Positions 18,644 to 27,664 of a stretch of DNA of 64,000 nucleotides are shown piece after piece. The translations under genes were made by a program, and so were the position numbers. The notes beneath the pieces are model-generated. The model was not told the origin of the DNA, did no database searches, and saw only the letters and a program-made list of their open reading frames with translations. This stretch comes from Oscillatoriophycideae cyanobacterium NC_groundwater_1537_Pr4_S-0.65um_50_18 (GTDB taxonomy: Bacteria; Cyanobacteriota; Cyanobacteriia; Elainellales; Elainellaceae), in the NCBI GenBank assembly GCA_016208305.1, contig JACQYI010000007.1:62001-126000 (forward strand). Reading direction: 5' to 3'. Numbering within the stretch: the stretch's first letter is position 1; each line of letters opens with the position of its first letter.

Positions 18644-19375
18644 ATGGAGCTGTTTAATTCAGCTACGTCTAATCTGTCTGCGATCGCCCCTACTCAACAG
18701 CAAGCGCAGCATCCAATTTTGCAGGGGTTTAAGTCATTTCTATCAAGGCTGCTGATCGTTAAATCCTCGGTATCGATGCTTTTTGGAGACAATAGCCTGC
18801 AAACAGTTGGTGAACTGACTTATGGATTATTAGGTACGCCTGCTTACGATTTAGTAGCTCGCCATCTCAATCAAGATCCGGCTTGTGCTGCCTTGATCCG
18901 CGATCGCCACATTCCACCTGCCCACGACCTAGAAACCCTACTCACCTATCCCATTGATTCCCTGGGATATATCTATGCGGTGGAGATGAAGAAAAAGGGG
19001 TTCGATCCCAATCTCCATGCTGGAATGACGGCAAAAACAGATGCTGAATACGTTGAGCTACGGCTGAGCCAGACCCACGATCTCTGGCATATCGTCACCG
19101 GATTTGACACCTCTGTGGTGGGTGAAATTGGCTTACAGGCATTCCATTTGCCCCAGTTTCCCTACCCGCTAGCAACCCTGCTGATTGCCACTAGTTTGAT
19201 ATCCACCACCTTGAAAGAACCCGAAACGTTACCTAAATTGCTGGAGGCGATCGCCCAAGGATTCCAAATGGGTAACACGGCCAAGTCCCTCTTTGCCCAG
19301 AAGTGGGAAGAGGGGTGGGAAAAGCCTCTGAGCCAATGGCAAACAGAGTTGAACATTCAGCCCCTTCTGAATTAA
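18644..19375 (+). CDS. Coq4-family protein
   Basis: A 243-residue protein. The central and C-terminal part matches Coq4: LIRDRHIPPAHDLETLLTYP, LGYIYAVEMKKKGFDP, and the metal-binding motif HDLWHIVTGFDTSVVGEIGL with HDxxH and a downstream Glu. Coq4 is required for ubiquinone synthesis in eukaryotes and bacteria. Cyanobacteria make plastoquinone, so here it may act on another prenylated or lipid substrate. It begins with a ribosome site (GGGAG) 64 bp after the small ORF and may share its operator-controlled promoter. Confidence 0.85.
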   Translation: MELFNSATSNLSAIAPTQQQAQHPILQGFKSFLSRLLIVKSSVSMLFGDNSLQTVGELTYGLLGTPAYDLVARHLNQDPACAALIRDRHIPPAHDLETLLTYPIDSLGYIYAVEMKKKGFDPNLHAGMTAKTDAEYVELRLSQTHDLWHIVTGFDTSVVGEIGLQAFHLPQFPYPLATLLIATSLISTTLKEPETLPKLLEAIAQGFQMGNTAKSLFAQKWEEGWEKPLSQWQTELNIQPLLN

Positions 19376-19558
19376 ATGTTCATTAATCAGTTTGAGTTTG
19401 GCTTAACCTAAGTAAAACAACAAGTCTGGAACACTACCCCCTAAATTTCTCAGCAAGGAATCTGGGGGATTACCGAGTCTTACCAGCATAGCATCCCTTC
19501 ACATTCTCCAAAACGCTGCTAGGATATTCCATAGCTTAAAGCTGCGCCTCTCTTGCTC

Positions 19559-20665
19559 ATGCTGAAATCTATGTCTAACCAAGCATCCGATCGTCTAAAA
19601 CAAAATGCTGAAAAAATTATGCGCCTGTGGGAAGAAAGGACACGGAGCGAAGTTTGGGCATCGGTGCATCAAGATTCTCTGGTTTTACAAGACTCGCTGC
19701 CGTTGTACTTAGACCAACTGGTAGACGAACTTTCAACCCGTATCATCAGAACCTCTGCCCGCATCTCTGCTGACGAGGTAGAAAGCACGCGAATTGGCAA
19801 ACTGCATGGGCACGAGCGGGCGGGCTATGCCGATTACTCCATGAGCCAGCTCATTTTTGAGTATCACCTCCTGCGTCAAGTCATCTTCCAAGTTTTAGAA
19901 GAAGAGTCACCTTTGGAAGTGGGCGATCGAGACATTATCATTGGCTCAATTGAGCAAGCGGTTAACGACGCTGCCACTCAGTTTTCTGAAACACTGCGCG
20001 ATATTCAAGAGCTGTTTATGGTGACGCTCACTCACGACCTCAGAGGTCCCATCAATGTTGTAAAAATGGGGACGCACCTCACGTTGCGGCGGCTCGATCG
20101 AGGGGACACCCATGTGGATATAGCCATGAGGATGATGGGCGCAATCGATCGGCTAGACTCGATGATTCAAAATCTGCTGGATGCCAGTCGGCTACGAACA
20201 GGGCAGAGCCTCAAGCTTCAATTTGAAGAATGCAATTTAGACAATCTCGTTCGGGAAGTCACAGAAGATTTGAAGCTTGCCCACGGCGATCGGTTTATCG
20301 TCGTTTCTAATTCTGATATTACAGTCTGTTGCAGTTCCAAAGAAATTCGGCGGGTCATTGAGAACTTAGCTATCAATGCTGTTAAGTACGGTTGGCCCTA
20401 CACACCAATTACCCTCACGCTTGAGCAAACCGAAACGCAGATTAATCTGACTGTCCACAACGAAGGCGACCCGATCGAATTGAACGCTCAATCCATTTTA
20501 TTTCAACAGTTTCGCCGCCTTGCTGCTGCTGAAGAACAAACCGGCTGGGGGTTAGGATTATTCTTAGCGAAAAGTATTGTTGAAGCGCATGGCGGCACGA
20601 TCGCAGTTGAAAGCTCAGAAGACAAAGGGACAAGCTTTATCATCCAGCTCCCTGTATCTGTTTAG
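19559..20665 (+). CDS. sensor histidine kinase with RsbRD-type N-terminal domain
   Basis: A soluble kinase of about 368 residues. Residues about 10-150 resemble the RsbRD/RsbT-antagonist N-terminal sensor fold (IMRLWEERTRSEVWAS, YSMSQLIFEYHLLRQVIF). A HisKA dimerisation domain carries the phospho-accepting His in TLTHDLRGPINVV, and the ATPase has VIENLAINAVKYG, WGLGLFLAKSIVEAHGG and TSFIIQLP. No membrane segment is seen. Start taken at the ATG at 19559; an internal ATG at 19571 is equally possible. No response regulator is adjacent, so it is an orphan kinase. Confidence 0.88.
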   Translation: MLKSMSNQASDRLKQNAEKIMRLWEERTRSEVWASVHQDSLVLQDSLPLYLDQLVDELSTRIIRTSARISADEVESTRIGKLHGHERAGYADYSMSQLIFEYHLLRQVIFQVLEEESPLEVGDRDIIIGSIEQAVNDAATQFSETLRDIQELFMVTLTHDLRGPINVVKMGTHLTLRRLDRGDTHVDIAMRMMGAIDRLDSMIQNLLDASRLRTGQSLKLQFEECNLDNLVREVTEDLKLAHGDRFIVVSNSDITVCCSSKEIRRVIENLAINAVKYGWPYTPITLTLEQTETQINLTVHNEGDPIELNAQSILFQQFRRLAAAEEQTGWGLGLFLAKSIVEAHGGTIAVESSEDKGTSFIIQLPVSV

Positions 20666-20700
20666 TTAGCCTCGTGTGATTTATCGAGAGACATGACAAA

Positions 20701-20855
20701 TCTGGTGTAACGAACTTCTGCCTCCGGGAGGAGAAACGGTCGATTGATTACACGGTGATGTTCTAGACATGTTGTTAATTTTTTTGAAAGGCGCGCTCCG
20801 CGCGCCTTTCAAAAAAATTAACAACACAATTGAAACACTACCCGATTACACCAGA
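20701..20855. repeat. nested inverted repeat with a 27-bp perfect hairpin
   Basis: The inner arms, 20770-20796 and 20800-20826, are perfect 27-bp complements around a 3-base loop (TCC), with a GC-rich apex (GGCGCGC/GCGCGCC) and AT-rich base. The outer arms TCTGGTGTAA (20701) and TTACACCAGA (20846) are a second perfect pair. The right arm is followed by no T-run, so this is not a standard intrinsic terminator, although it could block transcription between the kinase gene and the opposing gene at 20979. Confidence 0.75.
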
Positions 20856-20978
20856 GGTAACCATATTCACAACTAAGCTGTTCAGTATTTGATTTTCCAG
20901 AGCGATCACCTGACTTCAAGAGTTGTGGCGATCGTTTCCTACCCTTCAAATGAGTGACAGCTAATCTAACCCATTGAC

Positions 20979-21299
20979 TTAGTTTTTACACTCTCCTTTG
21001 ATCGGACGACCTTCACCATCATGGGCTATTGGCGTAAAGTCCCCTCCACTAGCGGCACAGAGAGCAATGAAATCATTGCAGGAACTGGCTCCATCACAAG
21101 TTGTCACGATCACTTGTCTGCCGCCACCGCCTGGAGCCGCGAATTGATTTGAGCCACCTAAAGGCTGCGGATTAACTCTCGCTGGGCTGCGATTAACCTC
21201 AGAGCGGTTGCCAACGTTCGTTCCAGCGATGGCGATCGGTGTGGAAGCTGCCAATAGTGCGGTTGCCATCAAAGTTGTGAGAAGACGAGATGATTTCAT
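20979..21299 (-). CDS. small secreted hypothetical protein
   Basis: A 106-residue protein with a clear signal peptide (MKSSRLLTTLMATALLAAST, cleavage after IAIA), a Ser/Pro/Gly-rich linker and a short C-terminal domain with four cysteines in TTCDGASSCNDFIALCAASG and GECKN. The four cysteines suggest two disulphides in the periplasm or outside. I recognise no family. It is monocistronic, with the hairpin element beyond its 3' end. Confidence 0.7.
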   Translation of the reverse strand: MKSSRLLTTLMATALLAASTPIAIAGTNVGNRSEVNRSPARVNPQPLGGSNQFAAPGGGGRQVIVTTCDGASSCNDFIALCAASGGDFTPIAHDGEGRPIKGECKN

Positions 21300-21430
21300 G
21301 GGATAACCTCATAAGATTTACATTGTCACGGTTTGTTAGGTGGGAGATGGTGTGTTTATGCAAATCACCGGGTGAGAAACTGCCCTTTGATCTAGGAAGG
21401 GAAGAGGGCAAACTTAGAGGATGTTTGAAA

Positions 21431-21470
21431 AGTATTAAAAGTATTAAAAGTATTAAAAGTATTAAAAGTT
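21431..21470. repeat. 9-bp tandem repeat AGTATTAAA, about 4.4 copies
   Basis: The unit AGTATTAAA is repeated head to tail four times plus a partial AGTT, just beyond the 3' end of the epoxide-hydrolase gene. Simple slippage repeat, likely variable in copy number. Confidence 0.85.
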
Positions 21471-21492
21471 TTGCATTCGCCGCAATGCTTTC

Positions 21493-22821
21493 TCACTCAC
21501 GCAGTGACCGAAACGCCGCACGGATTTCTTCAGAGAAAAGCTGTGGCTCCTCCCACGCGGCAAAGTGTCCGCCTTGGTCTACTCGGTGATAGTAGATGAG
21601 GTTGTGGTAGGCGCGCTCCACCCAGCTCTTGGGTGGCTGGTAGATCTCTCCAGGGAAGATGGTGACCGCTGCGGGAATGGAGATCTCGAACGCACCAACG
21701 TTGTCAGCATTGTTCTCCCAGTAGATGCGTGCGCTCGACGTGCCAGTATTTGTCAGCCAGTAGAGGGTGATGCCGTCCAGCATTTCGTCGCGAGTCAGCG
21801 ATCGCTCTGGTTCACCACGGGTAAACACCCACTCCGCAAACTTGTCATAGATCCACGCGGCCAAGCCTACGGGTGAATCTGCGAGGCTATAGCCAATCGT
21901 CTGTGGACGCGTGCCCATGATCGCCGCATAGCCACTGCCTGTTTTGTAGAAGTCCTTGATCTGAGCAAATACCGCCTGTTCCTCGTCGGTCAGGTTGACT
22001 GGCGCAGGCTCCCCGTTGGTCAGGGCTGCTGCAACATCTGGTGGAAGGGTCACTGCACGCTCCAGGCGATTGACATGGATGCCGAGCAAACCCGGAGGAG
22101 CCTGACGAGCCAGGGCATCGGCAATGATTGCACCCCAGTCGCCGCCTTGGGATACGTAGCGCGTATATCCGAGGCGCTTCATCAGCACGTCCCAGGCGCG
22201 AGCGATGCGATCGGGACTCCAGCCAGTGTCCGTCGGCTTACCGGAGAAACCGAAACCGGGTATGGATGGGAGAACGAGGTCGAATGCATCCTCTGCCTGC
22301 CCTCCGTAGGCAGTGGGATCGGCGAGCGGTTCAATGACCTTCAAGAGTTCAAAGACTGATCCAGGCCAGCCGTGGGTCATGATCAGCGGCAGTGCGTTTG
22401 GGTGACGGGAGCGGATGTGGATGAAGTGAATATCAACCCCGTCAATCGTGGTCATGAATTGCGGTAGGGCGTTGAGTTTTGCCTCCGCTTTTCGCCAATC
22501 GTAGTCCGTCTGCCAATAGCCCACTAGCTGCTTGATCGTTGCCAGTTGCACACCCTGCGATCGCTCTGTGACTGTCTCCGGGTCGGGCCAGCGCGTCATC
22601 ACAAGGCGACAGTGCAGATCGTCGATCGCCGCTTGTGGAATATGGACTTGAAAGGGGCGGATGGCGTTGTCCGAAACTTGGGCTTGTACATCAGTAGTCT
22701 GGGCGGGTTGCTGCGCTAGCACGCGGGTGAGCGGTACCCAAAACACCATTGCCACAAAGAGCACGATGAGAAATTGTGAGAGGGCTTTGGTCTTGTAATG
22801 GACTTTTTTGAGTTGGGGCAT
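21493..22821 (-). CDS. membrane-anchored or secreted epoxide hydrolase
   Basis: About 442 residues from the ATG at 22821; an earlier in-frame start at 22842 would place charged residues before the hydrophobic signal-anchor FLIVLFVAMVFWVPL. It then has the epoxide-hydrolase N-terminal domain (RPFQVHIPQAAIDDLHCRL) and an alpha/beta-hydrolase fold with HGWPGS, the nucleophilic Asp in SQGGDWGAIIADAL and the charge-relay His in DQGGHFAAWE. It hydrolyses epoxides to diols. Last gene of a minus-strand run of detoxification genes; its N-terminal segment suggests periplasmic action. Confidence 0.88.
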   Translation of the reverse strand: MPQLKKVHYKTKALSQFLIVLFVAMVFWVPLTRVLAQQPAQTTDVQAQVSDNAIRPFQVHIPQAAIDDLHCRLVMTRWPDPETVTERSQGVQLATIKQLVGYWQTDYDWRKAEAKLNALPQFMTTIDGVDIHFIHIRSRHPNALPLIMTHGWPGSVFELLKVIEPLADPTAYGGQAEDAFDLVLPSIPGFGFSGKPTDTGWSPDRIARAWDVLMKRLGYTRYVSQGGDWGAIIADALARQAPPGLLGIHVNRLERAVTLPPDVAAALTNGEPAPVNLTDEEQAVFAQIKDFYKTGSGYAAIMGTRPQTIGYSLADSPVGLAAWIYDKFAEWVFTRGEPERSLTRDEMLDGITLYWLTNTGTSSARIYWENNADNVGAFEISIPAAVTIFPGEIYQPPKSWVERAYHNLIYYHRVDQGGHFAAWEEPQLFSEEIRAAFRSLRE

Positions 22822-22859
22822 GGTGTTTTCTCGCTGCTGCAAAGTGTCCGTTTCACGAC

Positions 22860-23927
22860 TCAGCCCAAATACGATTCGTAACTGTCAACTTCAAGGATTG
22901 CTTCTGCAAACTGCCGTGGCGCTTCTTGCGGCAGGTTGTGCCCAATCCCCCCGTTAATCACCCGGTGTTCATATCTGCCCGTAAATTTTCTGGCGTAGGT
23001 ACTGCTGTCGGGGTGCGACGCGCCATTGGCATCACTTTCAAGGGTGATGGTAGGTACAGTGATCACGGGAGCTTCGGCAAGTCGCCTTTCAAGCTCGGCG
23101 TACTGCGGCTCGCCTTCGCTTAGACCGAGCCGCCAGCGATAGTTGTGAATCACGATGTCAACGTGATCGGGATTGTTGAAGGACGTAGCGGTGCGATCGA
23201 ATGTCGCGTCATCGAATTGCCACTGCGGTGATGCAATCTGCCAGATCAGCTTGTTGAAATCGTGCCGATTTTGTTCGTAGCCGAGCCTGCCGCGTTCCGT
23301 CGCAAAATAAAATTGATACCACCATTGCAGTTCAGCCTGGGGCGGCAGTGGCTGCTGATTGGCTTCAGGGTTGCCGATCAAATAACCGCTCACGGAGACC
23401 AGCGCCTTGCAGCGTTCGGGCCAGAGTGCCGCGATAATGTTGGCGGTGCGTGCGCCCCAATCATAACCCGCGAGGATCGCCTGCTCGATCCCTAGAGCAT
23501 CCATCAAGGCGATGATATCGAGCGCGATCGCTGACTGCTGCCCATTACGGAATGTCTCGCTGGCAAGAAAACGCGTCGTACCATAGCCGCGCAGGTAGGG
23601 GATGATCACCCGGTATCCTGCCGATGCCAACAACGGGGCGACATCGACATAGCTGTGAATGTCGTAGGGCCATCCGTGCAGAAGGATCACCGGACGACTG
23701 TTTGCGGAACCCGCTTCGGCGTAGCCGACATTTAAGACACCCGCGTCAATCTGCTGGAGTGAACCGAACGACGGGGTTGTCTCCGACTTTGTGATGTCCT
23801 GAATGGCGGTTTTTGGTTTGCTCGATTGGGCGATCGCAGAACCGACTCGACCAAACTGCGTAGCTGCAAGGGTCATAGCTGCAATGCCCAAAAAGTGGCG
23901 GCGCTGACGGTTGATTTTTTCAGACAT
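22860..23927 (-). CDS. Tat-exported alpha/beta hydrolase
   Basis: A 355-residue protein with a twin-arginine signal (RQRRHFLGIAAMTLAATQFG). The mature part is an alpha/beta hydrolase of the epoxide-hydrolase/haloalkane-dehalogenase type: LLHGWPYDIHSY, the nucleophile Asp in LAGYDWGARTANI, and a C-terminal His in NGGIGHNLPQEAP. Export by Tat implies folding in the cytoplasm before secretion. It follows the NmrA gene by 46 bp and precedes the epoxide hydrolase, so the two hydrolases are likely co-expressed in the periplasm. Confidence 0.87.
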   Translation of the reverse strand: MSEKINRQRRHFLGIAAMTLAATQFGRVGSAIAQSSKPKTAIQDITKSETTPSFGSLQQIDAGVLNVGYAEAGSANSRPVILLHGWPYDIHSYVDVAPLLASAGYRVIIPYLRGYGTTRFLASETFRNGQQSAIALDIIALMDALGIEQAILAGYDWGARTANIIAALWPERCKALVSVSGYLIGNPEANQQPLPPQAELQWWYQFYFATERGRLGYEQNRHDFNKLIWQIASPQWQFDDATFDRTATSFNNPDHVDIVIHNYRWRLGLSEGEPQYAELERRLAEAPVITVPTITLESDANGASHPDSSTYARKFTGRYEHRVINGGIGHNLPQEAPRQFAEAILEVDSYESYLG

Positions 23928-23973
23928 TGATTTTCGATTGAATTCGACTCAACTTGCTGGAGTGAACTGCCCC

Positions 23974-24909
23974 TCAAGCCGTGACTTTACTGGGTGTGAA
24001 TTCGGCAGCGTGCCGTTTCACAAAGTCATACAGGCTCGTCGGCGTCTTGCCCGTGAGCTGGAACAGATCATCCGTCATGCGGTCATATCGCCCCTGCGCG
24101 TGAAGGTCAGCCATCACTGCCAGGTGGTTGACGAGGTGTGTTGGCACTCCAAGCTCACGAAGCTGATTAGTCCATGCTGAAAGTGGCACGTTCCGATAAC
24201 GGATCGTTCGACCGAGTGCATCGGAAAAGACGTGGGCGTAGTGGTTCAAATCCGCCGACTCAAATCCGGTCAGATTGTAAACCTGGCCGATGTGTGGCAC
24301 CGGGTCGTCGAGGATCACAGAAACAGCGCGCGCCACATCAACCGCCGAGATCGGCGAGGTCTTGCTGTTCCCCAACGGCAGCGCCAGTTCGTCGTTATCC
24401 CGGATGCCCGCAGCAGCGAGACGCAGAAAGAAGCCTTCGAGGAAAACTGTCGGTCGCACCGTGACGATCGGCAGCCCCGACCATGCCAACGCCTGTTCCG
24501 CCAGCCAGTGCAGCTTGTGTTGTGGGCTGTCCGTGGTTTCGGTGATGCTCATCTGCGTTACGGTCATCTGCGACATGTTCACGAAGGCTTCCACCCCGTG
24601 GTGACGCGCTACGGCAGCAACGTTGACCGTGGCTCCCAGATACGCCGCCGAAACCGACATGCCGAAATAGATGCGTGTAACTCCTGCGATCGCCCGATGC
24701 ATCGAGTCCAGATCGGTCAGATCGCCCTGCACAACCTCGGCACCGAGTTGGCGCAGGCTCTCAGCGCGTTCATCCTCCCGCCGCACCAGGGCGCGCACCT
24801 GATGCCCTTTGGCAAGTAACATGGCGGTGAGGTTGCGACCGATCGCCCCGATATCGCCAGCTGCCCCGGTCACGAGAATTGGGCTGTCCTGCGTAGATTT
24901 CATCGTCAT
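23974..24909 (-). CDS. NmrA-like NAD(P)-binding protein
   Basis: A 311-residue atypical short-chain dehydrogenase. The nucleotide-binding loop is ILVTGAAGDIGAIGRNLTAM; then come VVQGDLTDLDSMHRAIAGV, VEAFVNMSQMTV and a C-terminal domain of NmrA type (TVRPTVFLEGFFLRLAAAGI, SPISAVDVARAVSVILDDP). Such proteins sense or reduce with NAD(P)H. It lies 30 bp after the NIPSNAP gene. The GC content appears higher than in the chemotaxis region, consistent with acquisition by transfer. Confidence 0.85.
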   Translation of the reverse strand: MTMKSTQDSPILVTGAAGDIGAIGRNLTAMLLAKGHQVRALVRREDERAESLRQLGAEVVQGDLTDLDSMHRAIAGVTRIYFGMSVSAAYLGATVNVAAVARHHGVEAFVNMSQMTVTQMSITETTDSPQHKLHWLAEQALAWSGLPIVTVRPTVFLEGFFLRLAAAGIRDNDELALPLGNSKTSPISAVDVARAVSVILDDPVPHIGQVYNLTGFESADLNHYAHVFSDALGRTIRYRNVPLSAWTNQLRELGVPTHLVNHLAVMADLHAQGRYDRMTDDLFQLTGKTPTSLYDFVKRHAAEFTPSKVTA

Positions 24910-24939
24910 ATCCCTTACCGTTCACTTGTGTTTCACCGA

Positions 24940-25266
24940 TCACTTCACCGAAGAAAAGGCGGTTGGTGCCAACAACTCACTGCTGATGTTCTGCACGAGT
25001 GGAGCATCCTTCTCGGTTTCAGCTTTGATTGCGATCCATTTAGGGTCGCTGAGAAATGCACTCCAACACTGCTCACGTTCAGCCATACTGTTCCAGGCAA
25101 GCAGGTAGGTGAGCTGGCTTTCGCTCTTGCCAATCAGCGTTGTCCAAAATCCAGCTTGGCGAATGCCATGCTTTTCCCAAATCGGCAACGTGTGGTTTTG
25201 GAATCGCGACAGCAGCGCGGGTAGGCGTCCCGGCATGGCGTGATAAATGCGTAATTCGTAGATCAT
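24940..25266 (-). CDS. NIPSNAP-family protein
   Basis: A 108-residue ferredoxin-like (dimeric alpha/beta barrel) protein: MIYELRIYHAMPGRLPALLS, PIWEKHGIRQAGFWTT, then TYLLAWNSMAEREQCW. The start at 25266 lies 4 bp after the stop of the preceding dehydrogenase; an upstream frame would overlap that gene. NIPSNAP-like single domains in bacteria often accompany oxidoreductases, with unknown substrates. Confidence 0.85.
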   Translation of the reverse strand: MIYELRIYHAMPGRLPALLSRFQNHTLPIWEKHGIRQAGFWTTLIGKSESQLTYLLAWNSMAEREQCWSAFLSDPKWIAIKAETEKDAPLVQNISSELLAPTAFSSVK

Positions 25267-25270
25267 GTCT

Positions 25271-25981
25271 TTAATGCCCTGCGCTCTGTCCGCCATCGAC
25301 ATGCAGGATTTCGCCCGTCACAAAGTTGGCAGATTCCAGGTAGAGGATGGCATCAACAATGTCGGAGATCTGGCCCATCCGACCGTTTGGGTGCATGGCA
25401 GCAAGCTGTGCATGAGTCTCGGCAGGATGCATAGGCGTCTTGATGTTGCCCAACGCGATCGCATTCACCCGAATGCCCCGCGTAGCGTACTCGATCGCCA
25501 GCGATCGCGTCGCGCTATTCAAACCGCCCTTGGTGAGCGACGCCAGCACAGAGGGGACACCCGCAACTGGGTTGTCTACCAGGCTAGTTGAGATCTGCAC
25601 GATATGACCGCTGCCCAGTTTCTCCATCTCGGCGATCGCCAGTTGCGTCATGTGAAAGAAGCCAGCGACATTGGTGCCCAGATACGCCTCATAGTCTGCC
25701 TGGGTGTACTCAGTAAAGGGTTTGGCGATGAAGATGCCCGCATTGTTGATTAGCGTATCGATGCGTCCAAAGCGGGTTACGCCTTCGATAATTGCCCGCT
25801 CGGCAGTTTTTCTGTTAGCGATGTCGCCTGAGATTGCCAGGACTGCCTCATCATCCGATGGCTGAATGGATCGTGAGATGGCAATTACTCGATAGTGGCG
25901 ATCGCGATACGCCTTGACGAGAGCTGCGCCGATGCCCTGGGATGCGCCAGTAACCACAGCCACTTTCTGTTCAGTGCCCAT
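25271..25981 (-). CDS. SDR-family oxidoreductase lacking the usual catalytic Tyr
   Basis: A 236-residue Rossmann protein with VVTGASQGIGAALVKAYRD, NNAGIFIAKPF and VDGGQSAGH at the end. In the active-site region it reads VPSVLASLTKGGLNSATRSL: the lysine is present, but the residue four before it is Ala instead of the Tyr of YxxxK. I recall this variant in one SDR subgroup, so it may have altered catalysis and need not be decay. It overlaps or adjoins NIPSNAP (4-bp gap) and follows another SDR by 51 bp. Confidence 0.88.
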   Translation of the reverse strand: MGTEQKVAVVTGASQGIGAALVKAYRDRHYRVIAISRSIQPSDDEAVLAISGDIANRKTAERAIIEGVTRFGRIDTLINNAGIFIAKPFTEYTQADYEAYLGTNVAGFFHMTQLAIAEMEKLGSGHIVQISTSLVDNPVAGVPSVLASLTKGGLNSATRSLAIEYATRGIRVNAIALGNIKTPMHPAETHAQLAAMHPNGRMGQISDIVDAILYLESANFVTGEILHVDGGQSAGH

Positions 25982-26032
25982 CGTAAAACCTCCTTTGGAA
26001 GCATTTGTGAATGAATGTGTGAATGTTGCAGG

Positions 26033-26899
26033 TCAGGCGAGGGTCGAAGCAGCGATGCGTTGGTCATGGTCGGTGCTGGTCGCGACGGGCAACCAAGCTG
26101 CGATGTCCTCTGCCATTTTTGCGGCGTTATTTTGATACATCGAGACTGCATCTTTCCCCACAGGCAAATGCAGCGGCGGACGGTCTGTATCGGCGAGTTG
26201 AAGAATCACCTGGGCAAACTTTTTCGGATCACCGGGTTGGTTGCCATGTAGCGCATCGGCTCCGCTCCGCATTGAGCCTACCGTTGCCTGGTAATCGTCG
26301 ATGATGGTTTTGGCCGCGACATAGGAGTCAGTGCTGAGGAAGTCGGTCGTAAACAGACCGGGAGCTACTACCGTGACCTGGATGCCGAGCGGTGCCAGTT
26401 CCACGGCCAGCCCTTTTGAAAGACCTTCGACTGCAAATTTAGTAGAGCCATACAAGCCCCAGCCCGGAACGGCATCATAGCCAAACAGCGACGAGAGATT
26501 GATGATCTGCCCCGACTGTTGCTGGCGCAGGTAGGGCAACACCGCACGGGTGACGTTGAGTAGCCCAAACACGTTGGTGTCATACTGTTTGCGAACTTCG
26601 GCATCCGTGGCTTCTTCGATCGCCGTCACGATGCCATACCCAGCATTATTGACTAAGACATCAATTCGACCAAACTGGGTAATGCCTTGCTTGACTGCCG
26701 CCTGCACCTGGTCTTCTTCGGTGACATCCATCTGCACCACGGCCAGTTCCGGGTGGTTGTGTAGGGTCGTGGCGAGCTGTGCAGGATTACTGCGAACTGT
26801 TGCTATGACCCGATCGCCCGCTGCCAGAGCGGCTCTGGCAATTTCTAAGCCAAAGCCTCTGGAGGCTCCGGTAATGAACCATACTTTCTGCGTTTTCAT
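26033..26899 (-). CDS. SDR-family oxidoreductase
   Basis: A 288-residue classical short-chain dehydrogenase with cofactor loop FITGASRGFGLEIARAAL, NNAGYGIVTAIEE, catalytic Ser in IINLSSLFG and the Tyr-Lys pair in GLYGSTKFAVEGLSKGL. It reduces or oxidises a carbonyl/alcohol with NAD(P)H; the Gly-Phe-Gly loop is typical of the subgroup. It lies 18 bp after the VOC gene in the same minus-strand run. Substrate unknown. Confidence 0.9.
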   Translation of the reverse strand: MKTQKVWFITGASRGFGLEIARAALAAGDRVIATVRSNPAQLATTLHNHPELAVVQMDVTEEDQVQAAVKQGITQFGRIDVLVNNAGYGIVTAIEEATDAEVRKQYDTNVFGLLNVTRAVLPYLRQQQSGQIINLSSLFGYDAVPGWGLYGSTKFAVEGLSKGLAVELAPLGIQVTVVAPGLFTTDFLSTDSYVAAKTIIDDYQATVGSMRSGADALHGNQPGDPKKFAQVILQLADTDRPPLHLPVGKDAVSMYQNNAAKMAEDIAAWLPVATSTDHDQRIAASTLA

Positions 26900-26917
26900 C
26901 GGGTGTCCTCGTTTGAG

Positions 26918-27607
26918 CTATCTAGAAAGAACTGGAAAAACTTCTGCCATGTGGCGGTCAGCGGCAGCGGCGGCCTCTTCTGGACTGCTGCCCTTTTGAC
27001 GTGCGCTTAGATAAGGCGCATACCAGTCCCACCAGTCGTGCTTGGCGTGCGTTTTCTCGTAGCGATCGTGGTGTTCTGCCGTCTCCCGCAGCAGGGTCGC
27101 CAAAGTGGCAACATCTACGGCTTGTGCTGGCGTAGAGTCCCACACGCGACCGGGAAGCCGCTCCTGGATCTCCTGAAGCAGCCAGAGGTTGCCGTCTGGG
27201 TCTTCAAACGAGGCAAATGAGAAGTAAGAACGCCCTTGCGGATCGCGTCCGGCGATGCGCGGATTCTCCACTGCGTTGTTGAAGGGGCCACCCGCGTAGT
27301 GGAAGATTTCGCTGATATTGACGCCGCGATCGCTCAGGTCAGAGCGGACAGCATCGAGGTCGTCTACGGCAAGCACCAAGCTGTGCGTCGAGCCAGGCTT
27401 GTTTGGAGTGACGCCCTTGCCAAAGATGATCGAGGCATCTGAGTTGGGCGGTGTCATCTGTATGGCGCGGAAGCCGCCATCTACGAGGTCGATGTCGAAC
27501 CGCCAGCCGAGAGTCTCGTAAAATGCCTTGGTGCGATCGACATCGGCAACGGTGAACACCACAACTTCGAGTTTCATGTCTGAATTGTTTACGTTATTGC
27601 TACTCAT
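26918..27607 (-). CDS. VOC/glyoxalase-fold protein with C-terminal extension
   Basis: A 229-residue protein. Residues about 10-130 form the vicinal-oxygen-chelate fold (LEVVVFTVADVDRTKAFYET, THSLVLAVDDLDAVRSDL, FASFEDPDGNLWLLQEI), which binds a divalent metal in glyoxalases and ring-cleaving enzymes. The remaining 100 residues are helical and rich in charged residues (HHDRYEKTHAKHDWWDWYA). It lies 57 bp after the DJ-1-like gene and 18 bp before an SDR. The company of carbonyl reductases and a DJ-1/PfpI protein favours aldehyde or dicarbonyl detoxification. Confidence 0.87.
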   Translation of the reverse strand: MSSNNVNNSDMKLEVVVFTVADVDRTKAFYETLGWRFDIDLVDGGFRAIQMTPPNSDASIIFGKGVTPNKPGSTHSLVLAVDDLDAVRSDLSDRGVNISEIFHYAGGPFNNAVENPRIAGRDPQGRSYFSFASFEDPDGNLWLLQEIQERLPGRVWDSTPAQAVDVATLATLLRETAEHHDRYEKTHAKHDWWDWYAPYLSARQKGSSPEEAAAAADRHMAEVFPVLSR

Positions 27608-27664
27608 TTTGTTCTCCTCTAAATGGGTTGATTTAAGCTTCAGATGGGTTACTTTTCAATCAGC

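Noticed and set aside
20770-20826. Perfect hairpin as an intrinsic terminator
   Set aside because: The right arm is followed by A-rich stem DNA with no T-run on either strand, so it does not have terminator form; kept as a structural element only.
21431-21470. Repeat array that could suggest a CRISPR
   Set aside because: The 9-bp units are contiguous without spacers and no cas gene is present; it is a slippage repeat.
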